DNA from: Kiloniellales bacterium
Lineage (GTDB): Bacteria > Pseudomonadota > Alphaproteobacteria > Kiloniellales > JAKSBE01
DNA length: 64,000 bases
Direction of reading: 5' to 3'
Assembly: GCA_030066685.1 (NCBI GenBank)
Contig: JASJBF010000032.1
Location: forward strand, 1 to 64,000
Shown here: positions 7,645 to 15,557 of the stretch, piece by piece
Layout: each line of letters begins with the position of its first letter
How positions within the stretch are numbered: the stretch's first letter is position 1
The notes under the pieces: model-generated
What the model saw: only the letters and a program-made list of their open reading frames with translations
Told to the model about the DNA's origin: nothing
Databases searched by the model: none
Program-made: the position numbers and the translations under genes

Positions 7645-8850
7645 CTATAGCACAATCCGGATCTCGTCGTCCGCCAGTGTCGGGTCCCGATGAATCTCGA
7701 TCTCGCGCCCCAGGGCGGCGGCGACTGCGTGCCGCGCCGCTGCGGCCGGGCCCTCCAGAGCCGCGGCAACCCCCGGCCCGCAGGTCAGCCGCGGCGTGCC
7801 CCCGGGCCGGCCCAGCGCCTGGTGGCGCAGGCGCCACAGGGCCTGCCAGGCCAGGATCGCCGGGTCCCAGGCACGGCCCGAGCCGTGCAGGCCACAGGGC
7901 CGGGTCATGAGTTCGTAGAGTGGCGGGCCGGCGCGGCGCCGGGTCACCTCGACCAGGCCCGAGACCGACATCGGCAGCACCCGCCCGGCCTCGGGATCGC
8001 GCTTCATCGCCTGGCGCAGGCGGCGCACCACCTCCTGCCGTTGCGCGCGCTGGGAGAGCTCGAGGAAGTCGATCACGACCAGGCCCGAGAGCCGGCGCAG
8101 CCGCAGCTCCCGCGCGGCGGCGGCGGCCGCCTCCAGGTTCACCTCCAGGGCCAGGCGCTGGGGATCGCCGGCTCGGGCGCCGCCGCTGTCGACGTCGACC
8201 GCGGTCAGGGTCCGGGTCGGCTCGATCAGCAGCGCGCCCCCGCCCGGCAGGGCGACCCGAGGGGCGAGCAGGGACTCGATCCGCTCGGCCAGGCCCGCCG
8301 CCTCGAGGAGCGGCAGGCCACCCTGGTGCAGCTCCAGACCTTCGGTCGGATGGCCGGCAGCCTCCAGGCGCCGGCGCAGCTCGGCCAGGAGGCCGGCGTC
8401 GTCGGCCACGACGCGGGCCGGCGGCGCGGCGGCGCTCAGCCAGAGGTCGAGCGGGTCGTCCGCCCGATGGAGCAGGGCCGGCGCCCTGGCCGCCCTGGCC
8501 GCGGACTCGAGGCGCCGGCGCAGCTCCGCCGGAACCTTGGCGCTCAGCTTGGCGCCCTTGCCCGGGGCGGGCGGGCGCTGCACCCGGACGATCAGGGCTT
8601 CGCCCTCCGCCGGCCGGGCCTCCACCCGGTCGAGGGGCAGCAGGCCGGGCTCGGCCAGGCCGATGTCGACGAAGGCCGCGCCCAGTCCGCGGTCGAGCCG
8701 GGCCACCCGGCCCAGGTAGAGGTTGCCCCGAACCTCGGGCCGGTCGTCGCGGCGCAGCCTGAGGTCGACCAGAGCGCCGCCCTCGACCCGCGCGGCCCAG
8801 AGGATGCCCGGCAGGGCGGAGATCAGCAGGGCGTCGTCTAGCGACGCCAT
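7645..8850 (-). CDS. rng: Ribonuclease G/E family endonuclease (short form)
   Basis: The start chosen is ATG at 8850 (401 aa), overlapping the maf end by 13 bp. An S1-type region is seen at about residues 30-85 (GNLYLGRVARLDRGLGAAFV). The catalytic core has the two metal-binding aspartates in the expected settings: LTAVDVDSGGARAG and GLVVIDFLEL. The family's zinc-link CPxCxG is altered to RPCGLHGSGRA, with His where the second Cys normally is. The protein is shorter than E. coli RNase G (about 490) and lacks the degradosome tail of RNase E. Its role is expected in rRNA processing and mRNA decay. Confidence 0.85.
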   Translation of the reverse strand: MASLDDALLISALPGILWAARVEGGALVDLRLRRDDRPEVRGNLYLGRVARLDRGLGAAFVDIGLAEPGLLPLDRVEARPAEGEALIVRVQRPPAPGKGAKLSAKVPAELRRRLESAARAARAPALLHRADDPLDLWLSAAAPPARVVADDAGLLAELRRRLEAAGHPTEGLELHQGGLPLLEAAGLAERIESLLAPRVALPGGGALLIEPTRTLTAVDVDSGGARAGDPQRLALEVNLEAAAAAARELRLRRLSGLVVIDFLELSQRAQRQEVVRRLRQAMKRDPEAGRVLPMSVSGLVEVTRRRAGPPLYELMTRPCGLHGSGRAWDPAILAWQALWRLRHQALGRPGGTPRLTCGPGVAAALEGPAAAARHAVAAALGREIEIHRDPTLADDEIRIVL

Positions 8851-9443
8851 CCCAGGCCCCGCAGGAGCGCGAGGGTCTCGACGAGGGGCAGACCGACGAC
8901 GTTGGGATAGGAGCCCTGGACCTCCGGCACGAAGGCCGCGGCCAGGCCCTGGATCGCATAACCGCCGGCCTTGCCCTGCCACTCGCCGCTCTCCAGGTAG
9001 GCGGCCAGCTCCTCGGGGTGCAGGCGCCGGAAGCGGACCCGGGTCGCCACCAGGCGCCGGGCCCTCCGCCCGTCGGGCGCCTGCACCGCCACTGCGCCCA
9101 GCACCCTGTGGCTGCGACCGGAGAGACGTTCCAGACAGGCCCGGGCCTCGGCGGCGTCGGCCGGCTTGGGCAGGATGCGGCGGCCGACCGCGACCACGGT
9201 GTCGGCGGCGAGCACGAAGGCGCCGGCGTGCCGCGCGGCGACCGCGTCCAGCTTCTCCAAGGCAATGCGCCGGGCGTAGGCAGCGGGCAGCTCGCCGCGC
9301 CGCGGCGTCTCGTCGATCTCCGCGGCGTCGACCGCCGCCGGCTCGACCCCGACCTGGCGCAGTAACTCGCGGCGGCGCGGCGAGGCCGAGCCCAGCACCA
9401 AAGGCGGCAGCTTGGTCTGCGGGCTGGCGCTTCCTTTGGGCAT
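8838..9443 (-). CDS. maf: Maf family nucleoside triphosphate pyrophosphatase
   Basis: 201 residues. The N-terminal LVLGSASPRRRELL is the Maf signature, and EIDETP, then FVLAADTVVAVGRRIL with the catalytic Asp, follow in the right order. The end (GSYPNVVGLPL) matches the conserved substrate-loop region. Maf proteins hydrolyse non-canonical or modified pyrimidine nucleoside triphosphates, so this is housecleaning. It lies 14 bp after infA and overlaps the RNase G start, within one tightly packed minus-strand operon. Confidence 0.93.
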   Translation of the reverse strand: MPKGSASPQTKLPPLVLGSASPRRRELLRQVGVEPAAVDAAEIDETPRRGELPAAYARRIALEKLDAVAARHAGAFVLAADTVVAVGRRILPKPADAAEARACLERLSGRSHRVLGAVAVQAPDGRRARRLVATRVRFRRLHPEELAAYLESGEWQGKAGGYAIQGLAAAFVPEVQGSYPNVVGLPLVETLALLRGLGWRR

Positions 9444-9457
9444 GAAAGCCGGAGGGT

Positions 9458-9676
9458 CTACTTGAAGCGGAAGGTGATGCGGCCCTTGGTGAGATCGTAA
9501 GGCGTCATTTCGACGGTCACGCGGTCACCCGCAAGGACGCGGATGCGATGCTTGCGCATCTTTCCGGCCGTGACGGCCAGGATTTCGTGGTCGTTCTCCA
9601 GCCGCACCCGAAACATCGCGTTGGGCAGCAGTTCGATCACCGTGCCCTGGAACTCCAGAAGGTCCTCTTTCGCCAT
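9458..9676 (-). CDS. infA: Translation initiation factor IF-1
   Basis: 72 residues, the usual IF-1 length. The sequence [20 protein letters not shown], followed by [10 protein letters not shown] and the end GRITFRFK, is that of the OB-fold protein which occupies the ribosomal A site during initiation. It is the first gene of the minus-strand string infA-maf-rng-yacG-protease-protease. The 353 bp upstream should hold the operon promoter. Confidence 0.97.
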   Translation of the reverse strand: MAKEDLLEFQGTVIELLPNAMFRVRLENDHEILAVTAGKMRKHRIRVLAGDRVTVEMTPYDLTKGRITFRFK

Positions 9677-10029
9677 GTTCCCATCTTCGGACGATGAGAG
9701 CCAAGCCGGCCCGAAGCGGCGGGATGATAACGGAATTCGCTTTGCAGGACAAACCTCCTCGGCGACCCCGGCCGTCGCGGCGCCGATCGCCGGCGGACCT
9801 GCCCCTCGCCGATTTCACTGCCCTGTCCGCGGGTTGCAACTTCAGTGACACAAAGCCCTGTCATCTTAAGGCGCGTTGATATCCCCACGCTATCCCCACA
9901 CTCCGGCCCCCGGCCCGCTCGACCAGGGGGCCATTTCTTTATCCGGACGGCGGTGGCGCGGCGCTGGCGCGAAGGCCCCGGAGATGTCAGCATCTCCCTC
10001 GTCAGGAGCCGCAGGAGGAAGGGGCCGGC
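9677..10029. other. Divergent intergenic region upstream of infA and the gene at 10030
   Basis: 353 bp with no supported gene. It must hold the infA promoter on the minus strand and a promoter for the hypothetical gene on the plus strand. I note a direct repeat of TATCCCCAC at 9880-9888 and 9891-9899. A GC-rich inverted repeat GGCCCCC/GGGGGCC at 9905-9932 is followed by a T-rich ATTTCTTTAT on the plus strand. I cannot assign a function to either. Confidence 0.4.
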
Positions 10030-10347
10030 ATGACCCAGGCAAGCGACGAGATACTGCTGACCATCCATCTGAAACACCAGAAGGACAAGAACCTGGCGGA
10101 GATCAACGCCAAGCTGGACGCCGCCGGCTTCTGGCAACGCTTCCCGCCCGAGGGGACCGAGGTCGTTTCCTGGTACGTGATGATGGGCATTGGCCAGGTG
10201 GTGACCCTCAAGGTCCCGGCCGCGAAGCTGCGCGACGTCAACCTGGCCATCGAGCAGTGCGCTTGGGGCGCCTTCGACACCGAGTTCTACCCGACCTACG
10301 ACTTCCGCCCGGTCTGGCAGAAGATCCGCCAGGAGAAGGCGGGATGA
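10030..10347 (+). CDS. Conserved hypothetical protein
   Basis: 105 residues with balanced soluble composition, no signal peptide and no membrane segment. It has AGGAGGAAGGGG before the ATG. The sequence runs ILLTIHLKHQKDKNLAEINA, then SWYVMMGIGQVVTLKVPAAK and ends in FYPTYDFRPVWQKIRQEKAG. It looks like a small alpha/beta domain of ferredoxin-like size. I recognise no named family. The next gene (10410) follows on the same strand after 62 bp, so they may be cotranscribed. Confidence 0.65.
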   Translation: MTQASDEILLTIHLKHQKDKNLAEINAKLDAAGFWQRFPPEGTEVVSWYVMMGIGQVVTLKVPAAKLRDVNLAIEQCAWGAFDTEFYPTYDFRPVWQKIRQEKAG

Positions 10348-10409
10348 CGGCGCCTTGCGGCGGAGCGATCGAGAGGTACCGCCCCGGCTTCGGAGGCTAA
10401 GCCGAAGCG

Positions 10410-11114
10410 ATGAAGATCGTCTTCCGTTGCCTGCCCGAGCTCGAGGGGATCCTGCCGGCGCCGGTCCCGGCCAAGCGCGGCCTGCCCGACTGGCTGAAGC
10501 GCATGCCGATGCGCGCCCGGACCGAGGACTTCGACGCCGAGGTCAAGACGGTCAAGCAGTGCCCGCCCTTCGTCGACGCCATGGGCTTCGGCTTCCTCAT
10601 GCCGCTGGCCTGCGACCTGCGTTTCGAGGACGGCGCCTTCGCCTGGGACTGGGAGGACCTGCCGGCCGGCTTGCCGGGCCACGCCCCGCGAGGGCCTCTG
10701 AGCTTTCACCTCAACGCCCAGGTCGTCGATTCGCCGCTCTACGAGCCGGACAGCCTGCTGATCAAGTTCATGAACTTCTGGACCATCGAGCTGGAGCCCG
10801 GCTACGCGCTGCTGGTCAGCCATCCGGTCAACCGGCCGGACCTGCCCTTCCGTTCGGTCACGGGTCTGGTCGATGCCGACCGCTACGTCGACAACTACGT
10901 GCACTTCCCGGCGGCCTGGACCGACCGCGGCTTTTCCGGTGTCCTGCCCAAGGGCACCCCGGTGGCGCAATGCGTCCCGGTGCCGCGCCAGGGTCTCGAG
11001 CTCGCCCTCGAAACCCTGGACGCCGCGGCCCAGGACCGCCTGGGCGAGACCCAGGACGAGCTCTTCCAGCCCGGCGGCAGCTACAGAGCGCGCTTCCGGC
11101 AGAAAAAGTTGTGA
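10410..11114 (+). CDS. Conserved hypothetical protein (possibly DUF6065-like)
   Basis: 234 residues, soluble. The N-terminal half has LPDWLKRMP and then TVKQCPPFVDAMGFGFLMPL, a pattern I associate with uncharacterised bacterial and phage proteins of about this size (DUF6065-like, from memory and unverified). The middle contains FHLNAQVVDSP and NFWTIELEPGYALLVSHPVN. The C-terminal helix is Glu/Arg-rich. No catalytic motif stands out. The coding quality is good, with high third-position GC and a start 20 bp downstream of an in-frame stop. Confidence 0.6.
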   Translation: MKIVFRCLPELEGILPAPVPAKRGLPDWLKRMPMRARTEDFDAEVKTVKQCPPFVDAMGFGFLMPLACDLRFEDGAFAWDWEDLPAGLPGHAPRGPLSFHLNAQVVDSPLYEPDSLLIKFMNFWTIELEPGYALLVSHPVNRPDLPFRSVTGLVDADRYVDNYVHFPAAWTDRGFSGVLPKGTPVAQCVPVPRQGLELALETLDAAAQDRLGETQDELFQPGGSYRARFRQKKL

Positions 11115-11176
11115 TAGGATTGGCGGCAACAGGGCGCCGAAGCCCGGCCTCCCCCCACGACCCCAGGAGGTTCGCA

Positions 11177-11563
11177 ATGGCGAAGCCAGCCGAGATTGCC
11201 GATGCCGTCGCGATCGTGCCGGTGCGAAACGTCTCCGCCACGGTCGCCTTCTATAAGGACTTCCTGGGCTTCGAGGCGCGCTTCATCGCAGCGGACGAGA
11301 GCTTCGCCACGGTGACCCGGGGCCAGGCGGCCCTGCATTTCCTGCGCAGCGACGACCCCCGGGCCCTGGCCGCAACGGCCAACAACATCTCGCTCCACGT
11401 CTGGGTGCACGGGCTCGACCAGCTCTACGAGGAACTGGCGCCGCAGCTCTCGGAGCTGCCGGACGGCCGCGTCCGCCCGCCCTTCGACCAGCCCTATGGC
11501 CTGCGCGAGTTCCACGTGAAGGACCCGGACGGCTGCCTGCTGATGTTTGCGGAGAGCGACTAG
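11177..11563 (+). CDS. VOC (glyoxalase/bleomycin-resistance fold) protein
   Basis: 128 residues from the ATG at 11177, which follows AGGAGG with 6-nt spacing; longer readings upstream run through the previous gene. It has the paired beta-alpha-beta-beta-beta layout of VOC proteins: VAIVPVRNVSATVAFYKDFL at the start, ISLHVWVHGLDQLYEEL in the middle and LREFHVKDPDGCLLMFAES at the end. The family includes glyoxalases, dioxygenases and antibiotic-binding proteins, and the substrate cannot be told from sequence. It probably closes a short plus-strand unit with the two preceding hypotheticals. Confidence 0.85.
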   Translation: MAKPAEIADAVAIVPVRNVSATVAFYKDFLGFEARFIAADESFATVTRGQAALHFLRSDDPRALAATANNISLHVWVHGLDQLYEELAPQLSELPDGRVRPPFDQPYGLREFHVKDPDGCLLMFAESD

Positions 11564-11818
11564 GCGGCCGCCTGAGGTCAAAGACGGCGTTCGTCGCGGC
11601 GATCCGTCTCGCCCGCGTCATCCGCCCCGGGCCGCAACTCGGCGCAGAGAGCGAAATACCTTGAGCGCACTGCCGCCGGAAAGGCTCCAGCGCGAGTGCC
11701 ATCTTGATCTTGGCTCATCCGGGCTGCTGACGCTGCGCCCCGCCCGTCGAAGACGACGAACCGAGCGAGGCGCAGGTCAGCCTCCACATAGTGCCTCAGA
11801 GTTGGGTCACCAGCCGAT

Positions 11819-12109
11819 CTATTGCTGCTGGCCCCCGTTGGGATCGGACGTCTCGGTCTCTTGCTGCTGCTCTTGCTGTTGCAGCTGGGACTTCTCCCTC
11901 ATCTGGGCCTTCAGCTCCTCCACCTTCTCTTCGGTTTCCTGGAGCCGTGAGTTCGGGATCTGAGAGCCTTCCGGCACATCCCGGTCGTCTTCCGGCACGA
12001 ATTTCAACGCCTGCTGAGCATGGGACGCGGGGACGACCGAGACCGCCGCGAAGACCAATGCCAAGACGGCAAGCGCAGCTGGAACGAAGCTACGGCGTTT
12101 CATCGACAT
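11819..12109 (-). CDS. Small secreted Gln-rich protein, unknown
   Basis: The start is taken at ATG 12109 (96 aa) because GGGAGGA lies 5 nt upstream and a signal peptide follows at once (MKRRSFVPAALAVLALVFAA ... ASHAQQ, cleavage after Ala-His-Ala). The mature part is acidic, then a predicted coiled coil (NSRLQETEEKVEELKAQMRE), and ends in a glutamine-rich low-complexity tail. It is 89 bp downstream of the secreted BNR-repeat gene on the same strand, so the two may be coexpressed periplasmic or extracellular partners. I recognise no family. Confidence 0.6.
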   Translation of the reverse strand: MSMKRRSFVPAALAVLALVFAAVSVVPASHAQQALKFVPEDDRDVPEGSQIPNSRLQETEEKVEELKAQMREKSQLQQQEQQQETETSDPNGGQQQ

Positions 12110-12198
12110 CTTATTCCTCCCAGGTGTTTCCTGGCGCGATCGAGGGCCTGAGGGAAATCTAGGCCCTGTCACGCGCGGCTGAACTGATCTTCGTCACA

Positions 12199-14157
12199 TC
12201 AATCGTCTTCGTCGTCGTCATCCCGGTCTGCGACCAGGCAGCCTTTCTTGAACCTGTCCTTGAGGAAGACCAGGCGCTCGAACTGCACTCTCGCCGGGAT
12301 CTCGATTTCAGCGGCATCCAGCTGGGCCTTGTAGCGGCGCAGCGTGTGTCCAAAGTCGCAGACCGACGTGCCCGGGATGCGGGTGAAGACCATGTCCTGG
12401 CGGTTGTCTTCTTCGAAGCCCAAGACGTTGCCCGGCGGGTTGCTCCCGACGGGCAGGCCGTTGTTGTTGGTGCGGGTGAAGGCGCAGACGAAGTCGTTGT
12501 CGGTCGAGGTGCAATTGACGTAATCGCCTGGGAAGTAGCCCCTTGCGATCGGCGCCTGCCGTAGGTCGAAGGACTCCTGCGTGACGCGCTTCTCTTCGAT
12601 GAAGTTGAGGTCCTCATCGTAGGTTTTGAAAAACCAGTCGTGGTCGAAGGGCCCCGCCTTGAACTTGCCGCCGCCCACGTCCGTGAAGCACTCCGGATTC
12701 TCTTCGTTGCTAATGTTGGCCGGATCCGGACAAGCTATGTCGTTGCGGTCATCAAAGAAAATCACGCCGACCTTTCCGTCGTCCGCGACATGGACCGCCG
12801 GCAGTTGCGCCAAACTCAAAGATCCGTCGGGTTTCAGGTCGCCGCCGCCAACCGTGATCGGATCGCTCCAGGTGTCCCCGCCGTCCTTGGACATCGACAT
12901 GAAGACACCGAGGAAGGTAAAGCCGGGATCGACATTCTGCCAGGCCACGTACATGAAGCCGTTGGTCCGGTTGACGGCGATATCGGGGATGCTGCCCGCA
13001 GCGCGGGTTGTGTTCTGGATGGCCCCCAAGGACGCGACGGCAAGCTCGGCGTCAAACTGCACGAAGCCGCCGAGCGTGTTGGAGGGGATGATCTTTGCTT
13101 CCTGCTCCCAGGTATCCCCGTTGTCGAAGGAGCGGATGATGACGCGTTCCAGGAAGTCCGGTCCCGGTATGCTGAACCGCGCCTGCGACACGTTCACCAG
13201 GCGACCGTCGGGCAAGACGACGATCTGATGTCCGATGTTCTGGGCGCCGAAGATGGGTGTCACGTCGGGATCGATGCCGGCCTCTGCCAAGAGGGCCACA
13301 TCGTCCCGAATCTTGTAGACGGCGCGCGCCTCTTCCCAGCTCTTCCCCGTGTCGTTCGAGCGGATGAAGAAGGTGTCGCTGTAGAAGAACTGAAGAGGAA
13401 TGGCGCTGTCGTCGTCGGGCAGGACGTCCTTAAGCAGCTGCCAAGTCCCGTAGACGAAGCGTTTCTTGTAGGGATCTGCCGTCATGGTGTTCTTGTCGTT
13501 GAAGGGCGCGCCGGGCTCCTCTTCCGTGCGGTTGCTGACGACGATAGGCAGAGACCACGTCTTGCCGCCGTTGGTGGAGCGCAGCATGGAATAGGCACTC
13601 CGCAGCAGACTTCCATCCGGTGGCAGCCGGTCCGTCATCAGGCTCATCTGATGGAAGACCGCGCCCTTGCCGTTGTCGTCGTCATCATCGTCGTCGTCGT
13701 GCCAGCCGGCCTTCCCTGGGGTCACCGTCAGCCAAGGATCCGAGGCCCGATCGAAGGACTCCGGGCCCTCCTGTAGACCGCCGGAACAGCGGGTGATGGG
13801 CGTAAAGGCCAGATTCCACGTCTCTCCTCCATCATCGGAATAGAAGGTCGCCGTGCTCTGGGCCGATCCATTGCTCCAACGGTCCTGGTGGACGATGGCC
13901 GCCATCTCGTTCGGCCGGCCGAAGTCCACGTCCATATAGGGTTCCGTCTCGTTGTTGCGCCAAAGAGTTCCCGTCTGAGGGGACACGTTGCATTCGACGC
14001 CCGGTGGATAGGGGCTGAGACCGGATATCGGAACGATCTCGTCAGCGGAGACTGCGCTCTGTCCTATGCCGAGCGTGCCAAGAGCCATGACCGGAAGCAG
14101 AAGGCCTGTCAGAGGTGACCTGCCAAGCTTCTGCGTTCCCGTTATAAAACTACACAT
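12199..14157 (-). CDS. Secreted BNR/Asp-box (sialidase-fold) protein
   Basis: 652 residues with a signal peptide ending near VSADEI (about residue 38) and GGGAGG 8 nt before the ATG. At least five Asp-box motifs are visible: SDDGGETW, STNGGKTW, SNDTGKSW, SFDNGDTW and SKDGGDTW. These mark a sialidase-type six-bladed beta-propeller. I cannot see the Arg triad of true sialidases, so the activity is open: glycosidase, carbohydrate binding or structural. Two acidic low-complexity tracts are unusual: a run of eight Asp after GWH (about residue 155) and an Asp/Glu tail at the C-terminus. Several cysteines suggest disulfides outside the cytoplasm. Confidence 0.75.
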   Translation of the reverse strand: MCSFITGTQKLGRSPLTGLLLPVMALGTLGIGQSAVSADEIVPISGLSPYPPGVECNVSPQTGTLWRNNETEPYMDVDFGRPNEMAAIVHQDRWSNGSAQSTATFYSDDGGETWNLAFTPITRCSGGLQEGPESFDRASDPWLTVTPGKAGWHDDDDDDDDNGKGAVFHQMSLMTDRLPPDGSLLRSAYSMLRSTNGGKTWSLPIVVSNRTEEEPGAPFNDKNTMTADPYKKRFVYGTWQLLKDVLPDDDSAIPLQFFYSDTFFIRSNDTGKSWEEARAVYKIRDDVALLAEAGIDPDVTPIFGAQNIGHQIVVLPDGRLVNVSQARFSIPGPDFLERVIIRSFDNGDTWEQEAKIIPSNTLGGFVQFDAELAVASLGAIQNTTRAAGSIPDIAVNRTNGFMYVAWQNVDPGFTFLGVFMSMSKDGGDTWSDPITVGGGDLKPDGSLSLAQLPAVHVADDGKVGVIFFDDRNDIACPDPANISNEENPECFTDVGGGKFKAGPFDHDWFFKTYDEDLNFIEEKRVTQESFDLRQAPIARGYFPGDYVNCTSTDNDFVCAFTRTNNNGLPVGSNPPGNVLGFEEDNRQDMVFTRIPGTSVCDFGHTLRRYKAQLDAAEIEIPARVQFERLVFLKDRFKKGCLVADRDDDDEDD

Positions 14158-14867
14158 TTGTATGACCTCCCTCTCGTTGGCTCGACCGGATCGAGATCGG
14201 ATCCGATCGGTGGCGGCGCCGTCATCGGTCAGTCAGCTGGCTCGCGGAAGTACCTCGCTGTCGCCGGTCCACTGACCGACAAGGCATTCGGGTGTCGCCG
14301 GGTCTTGCCGCTTCGTGGAAAGCGACCTTTCACGACTTCCGAATCACTTGCTTGAGAGCCGTTCATTCGTCTCCGGCTCCTCTTCCTTAACGTCATCGCG
14401 CAATGTGGCAATTGCCGGGAAAGCGCCGTGCAGCGGCCTCCGAACGCGGCGGCGCGGCGCCGCCCGGGGCAGAAGCCCAGTGCTGGGCACAGAGGACCCA
14501 GGTCCTTTGGATTGCTTGTGAGAACCGAGCCGATCGTCATCGCTGTCCCACGTCGTACAGCGGCGCCCATCGGGAGATGCGGCTCAAGACCGTGAGCTAA
14601 ATGCCCATGAAGCCACGACTTCGTCCCTTCGGATCGTGACGCTGCGCATCCTGCGCAAGATCCAAGCGGCAGTCTTGACCGGAATTTCCCGAATGTCCCT
14701 TCCAATATACAAGGTAGCACGGTCGCGTTTTGAATGCGAGTCTCGGTTGCAGAAGAAGCTCAACCAGCAATAGTCTTCGGCCCTGCGGCCGTGCCCGCCG
14801 CGGCGGCCCTCGGCTTCCGCCCCTGCCAGCCGCCACCCGACTTGACCGCGAATGCTGAGGTCTCCGG
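14158..14867. other. 710-bp intergenic region with no supported gene
   Basis: Divergent spacer between the secreted BNR protein (minus) and the GNAT gene (plus). Open frames exist on both strands, but their products are Arg/Ser/Cys-rich without domain, signal or ribosome binding site, so I leave them out. The base composition is somewhat less GC-rich than the flanks, especially 14158-14230 and 14690-14760. It may be decayed coding sequence. Confidence 0.4.
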
Positions 14868-15461
14868 ATGAACCAAGCCCTGGACGTGCCCGCGGAACTC
14901 ACGACCCCGCGTCTATTGCTGAGGATGCCCAGGCTCGAAGACGCGGGCGCGTTGTTTCGCGCCTACGCGAGCGACGAGCGGGTCACCCCCTTCATGACCT
15001 GGCGAAGGCATCGATCCGAAGCGGAGACACTTGCCTTCCTGCGGTCTTGTCTCGACGCCTGGTCGAGCGGGACCCGCCACAGCTATGTCATCGAGGTCGG
15101 GGATGGACTGTCGGGTCCGGTCGGGGTGATCGACCTTTGCAACCGCGGCCACAGGGTCGATTTCGGCTACGTCATCGCCCGCTCCGTCTGGGGCCGGGGC
15201 TACATGACCGAAGCCTTGTCCAAACTCCTCGACTGGTCGCTCGACCAGCCACAGGTCTGGCGGGCTTCGGCCTTCTGCGATGTCGACAACGGCGCCTCGG
15301 CCCGGGTGATGGAGAAAGCGGGCATGGTCTTCGAGGGCATCCTGCGTCGCTACAGCATCCATCCGAACCTTTCCGACGAGCCCCGCGACTGCCGATTGTT
15401 CGCGAAGGTGCGGTCGGTGTCCAAGACCGGCACCGGATCGGGGCCGCCGCCCCAAGAGTGA
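14868..15461 (+). CDS. GNAT acetyltransferase, RimJ/RimL type
   Basis: 197 residues. The start TPRLLLRMPRLEDAGALFRA is typical of the RimJ/RimL-like branch. The acetyl-CoA motif lies in FGYVIARSVWGRGYMTEALS, and VDNGASARVMEKAGMVFEGI is the C-terminal 'N..S.rv.eK.Gf' signature. Such enzymes acetylate N-termini of ribosomal proteins, small molecules or drugs. The C-terminal 15 residues are a Gly/Pro/Ser tail outside the fold. The MFS gene follows on the same strand after 96 bp. The substrate is unknown. Confidence 0.87.
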   Translation: MNQALDVPAELTTPRLLLRMPRLEDAGALFRAYASDERVTPFMTWRRHRSEAETLAFLRSCLDAWSSGTRHSYVIEVGDGLSGPVGVIDLCNRGHRVDFGYVIARSVWGRGYMTEALSKLLDWSLDQPQVWRASAFCDVDNGASARVMEKAGMVFEGILRRYSIHPNLSDEPRDCRLFAKVRSVSKTGTGSGPPPQE

Positions 15462-15557
15462 GGGCGCAAAGCCCGCTTGCTCGAATCGGACGAATGTCGT
15501 GAGCTTGAAACCGCCGCTCTCGGCGGCCAGACCACAGCCTTCGGAGCGGCCCTTTCG

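Noticed and set aside
7690-8841. A 383-codon plus-strand frame
   Set aside because: Antisense to the RNase G gene, Gln/Arg/Gly-rich, no ribosome binding site or domain.
9880-9899. Two TATCCCCAC repeats as DnaA boxes or origin
   Set aside because: They do not match TTATCCACA well, there are only two, and there is no AT-rich unwinding region or replication gene.
9905-9942. Intrinsic terminator on the plus strand (GGCCCCC/GGGGGCC then ATTTCTTTAT)
   Set aside because: No plus-strand gene ends upstream, so I cannot assign it; it may be chance in GC-rich DNA.
14229-14720. A 163-codon minus-strand frame in the intergenic region before the GNAT gene
   Set aside because: Cys/Arg/Ser/Gly-rich without domain or ribosome binding site; overlapping frames on the other strand are equally open.
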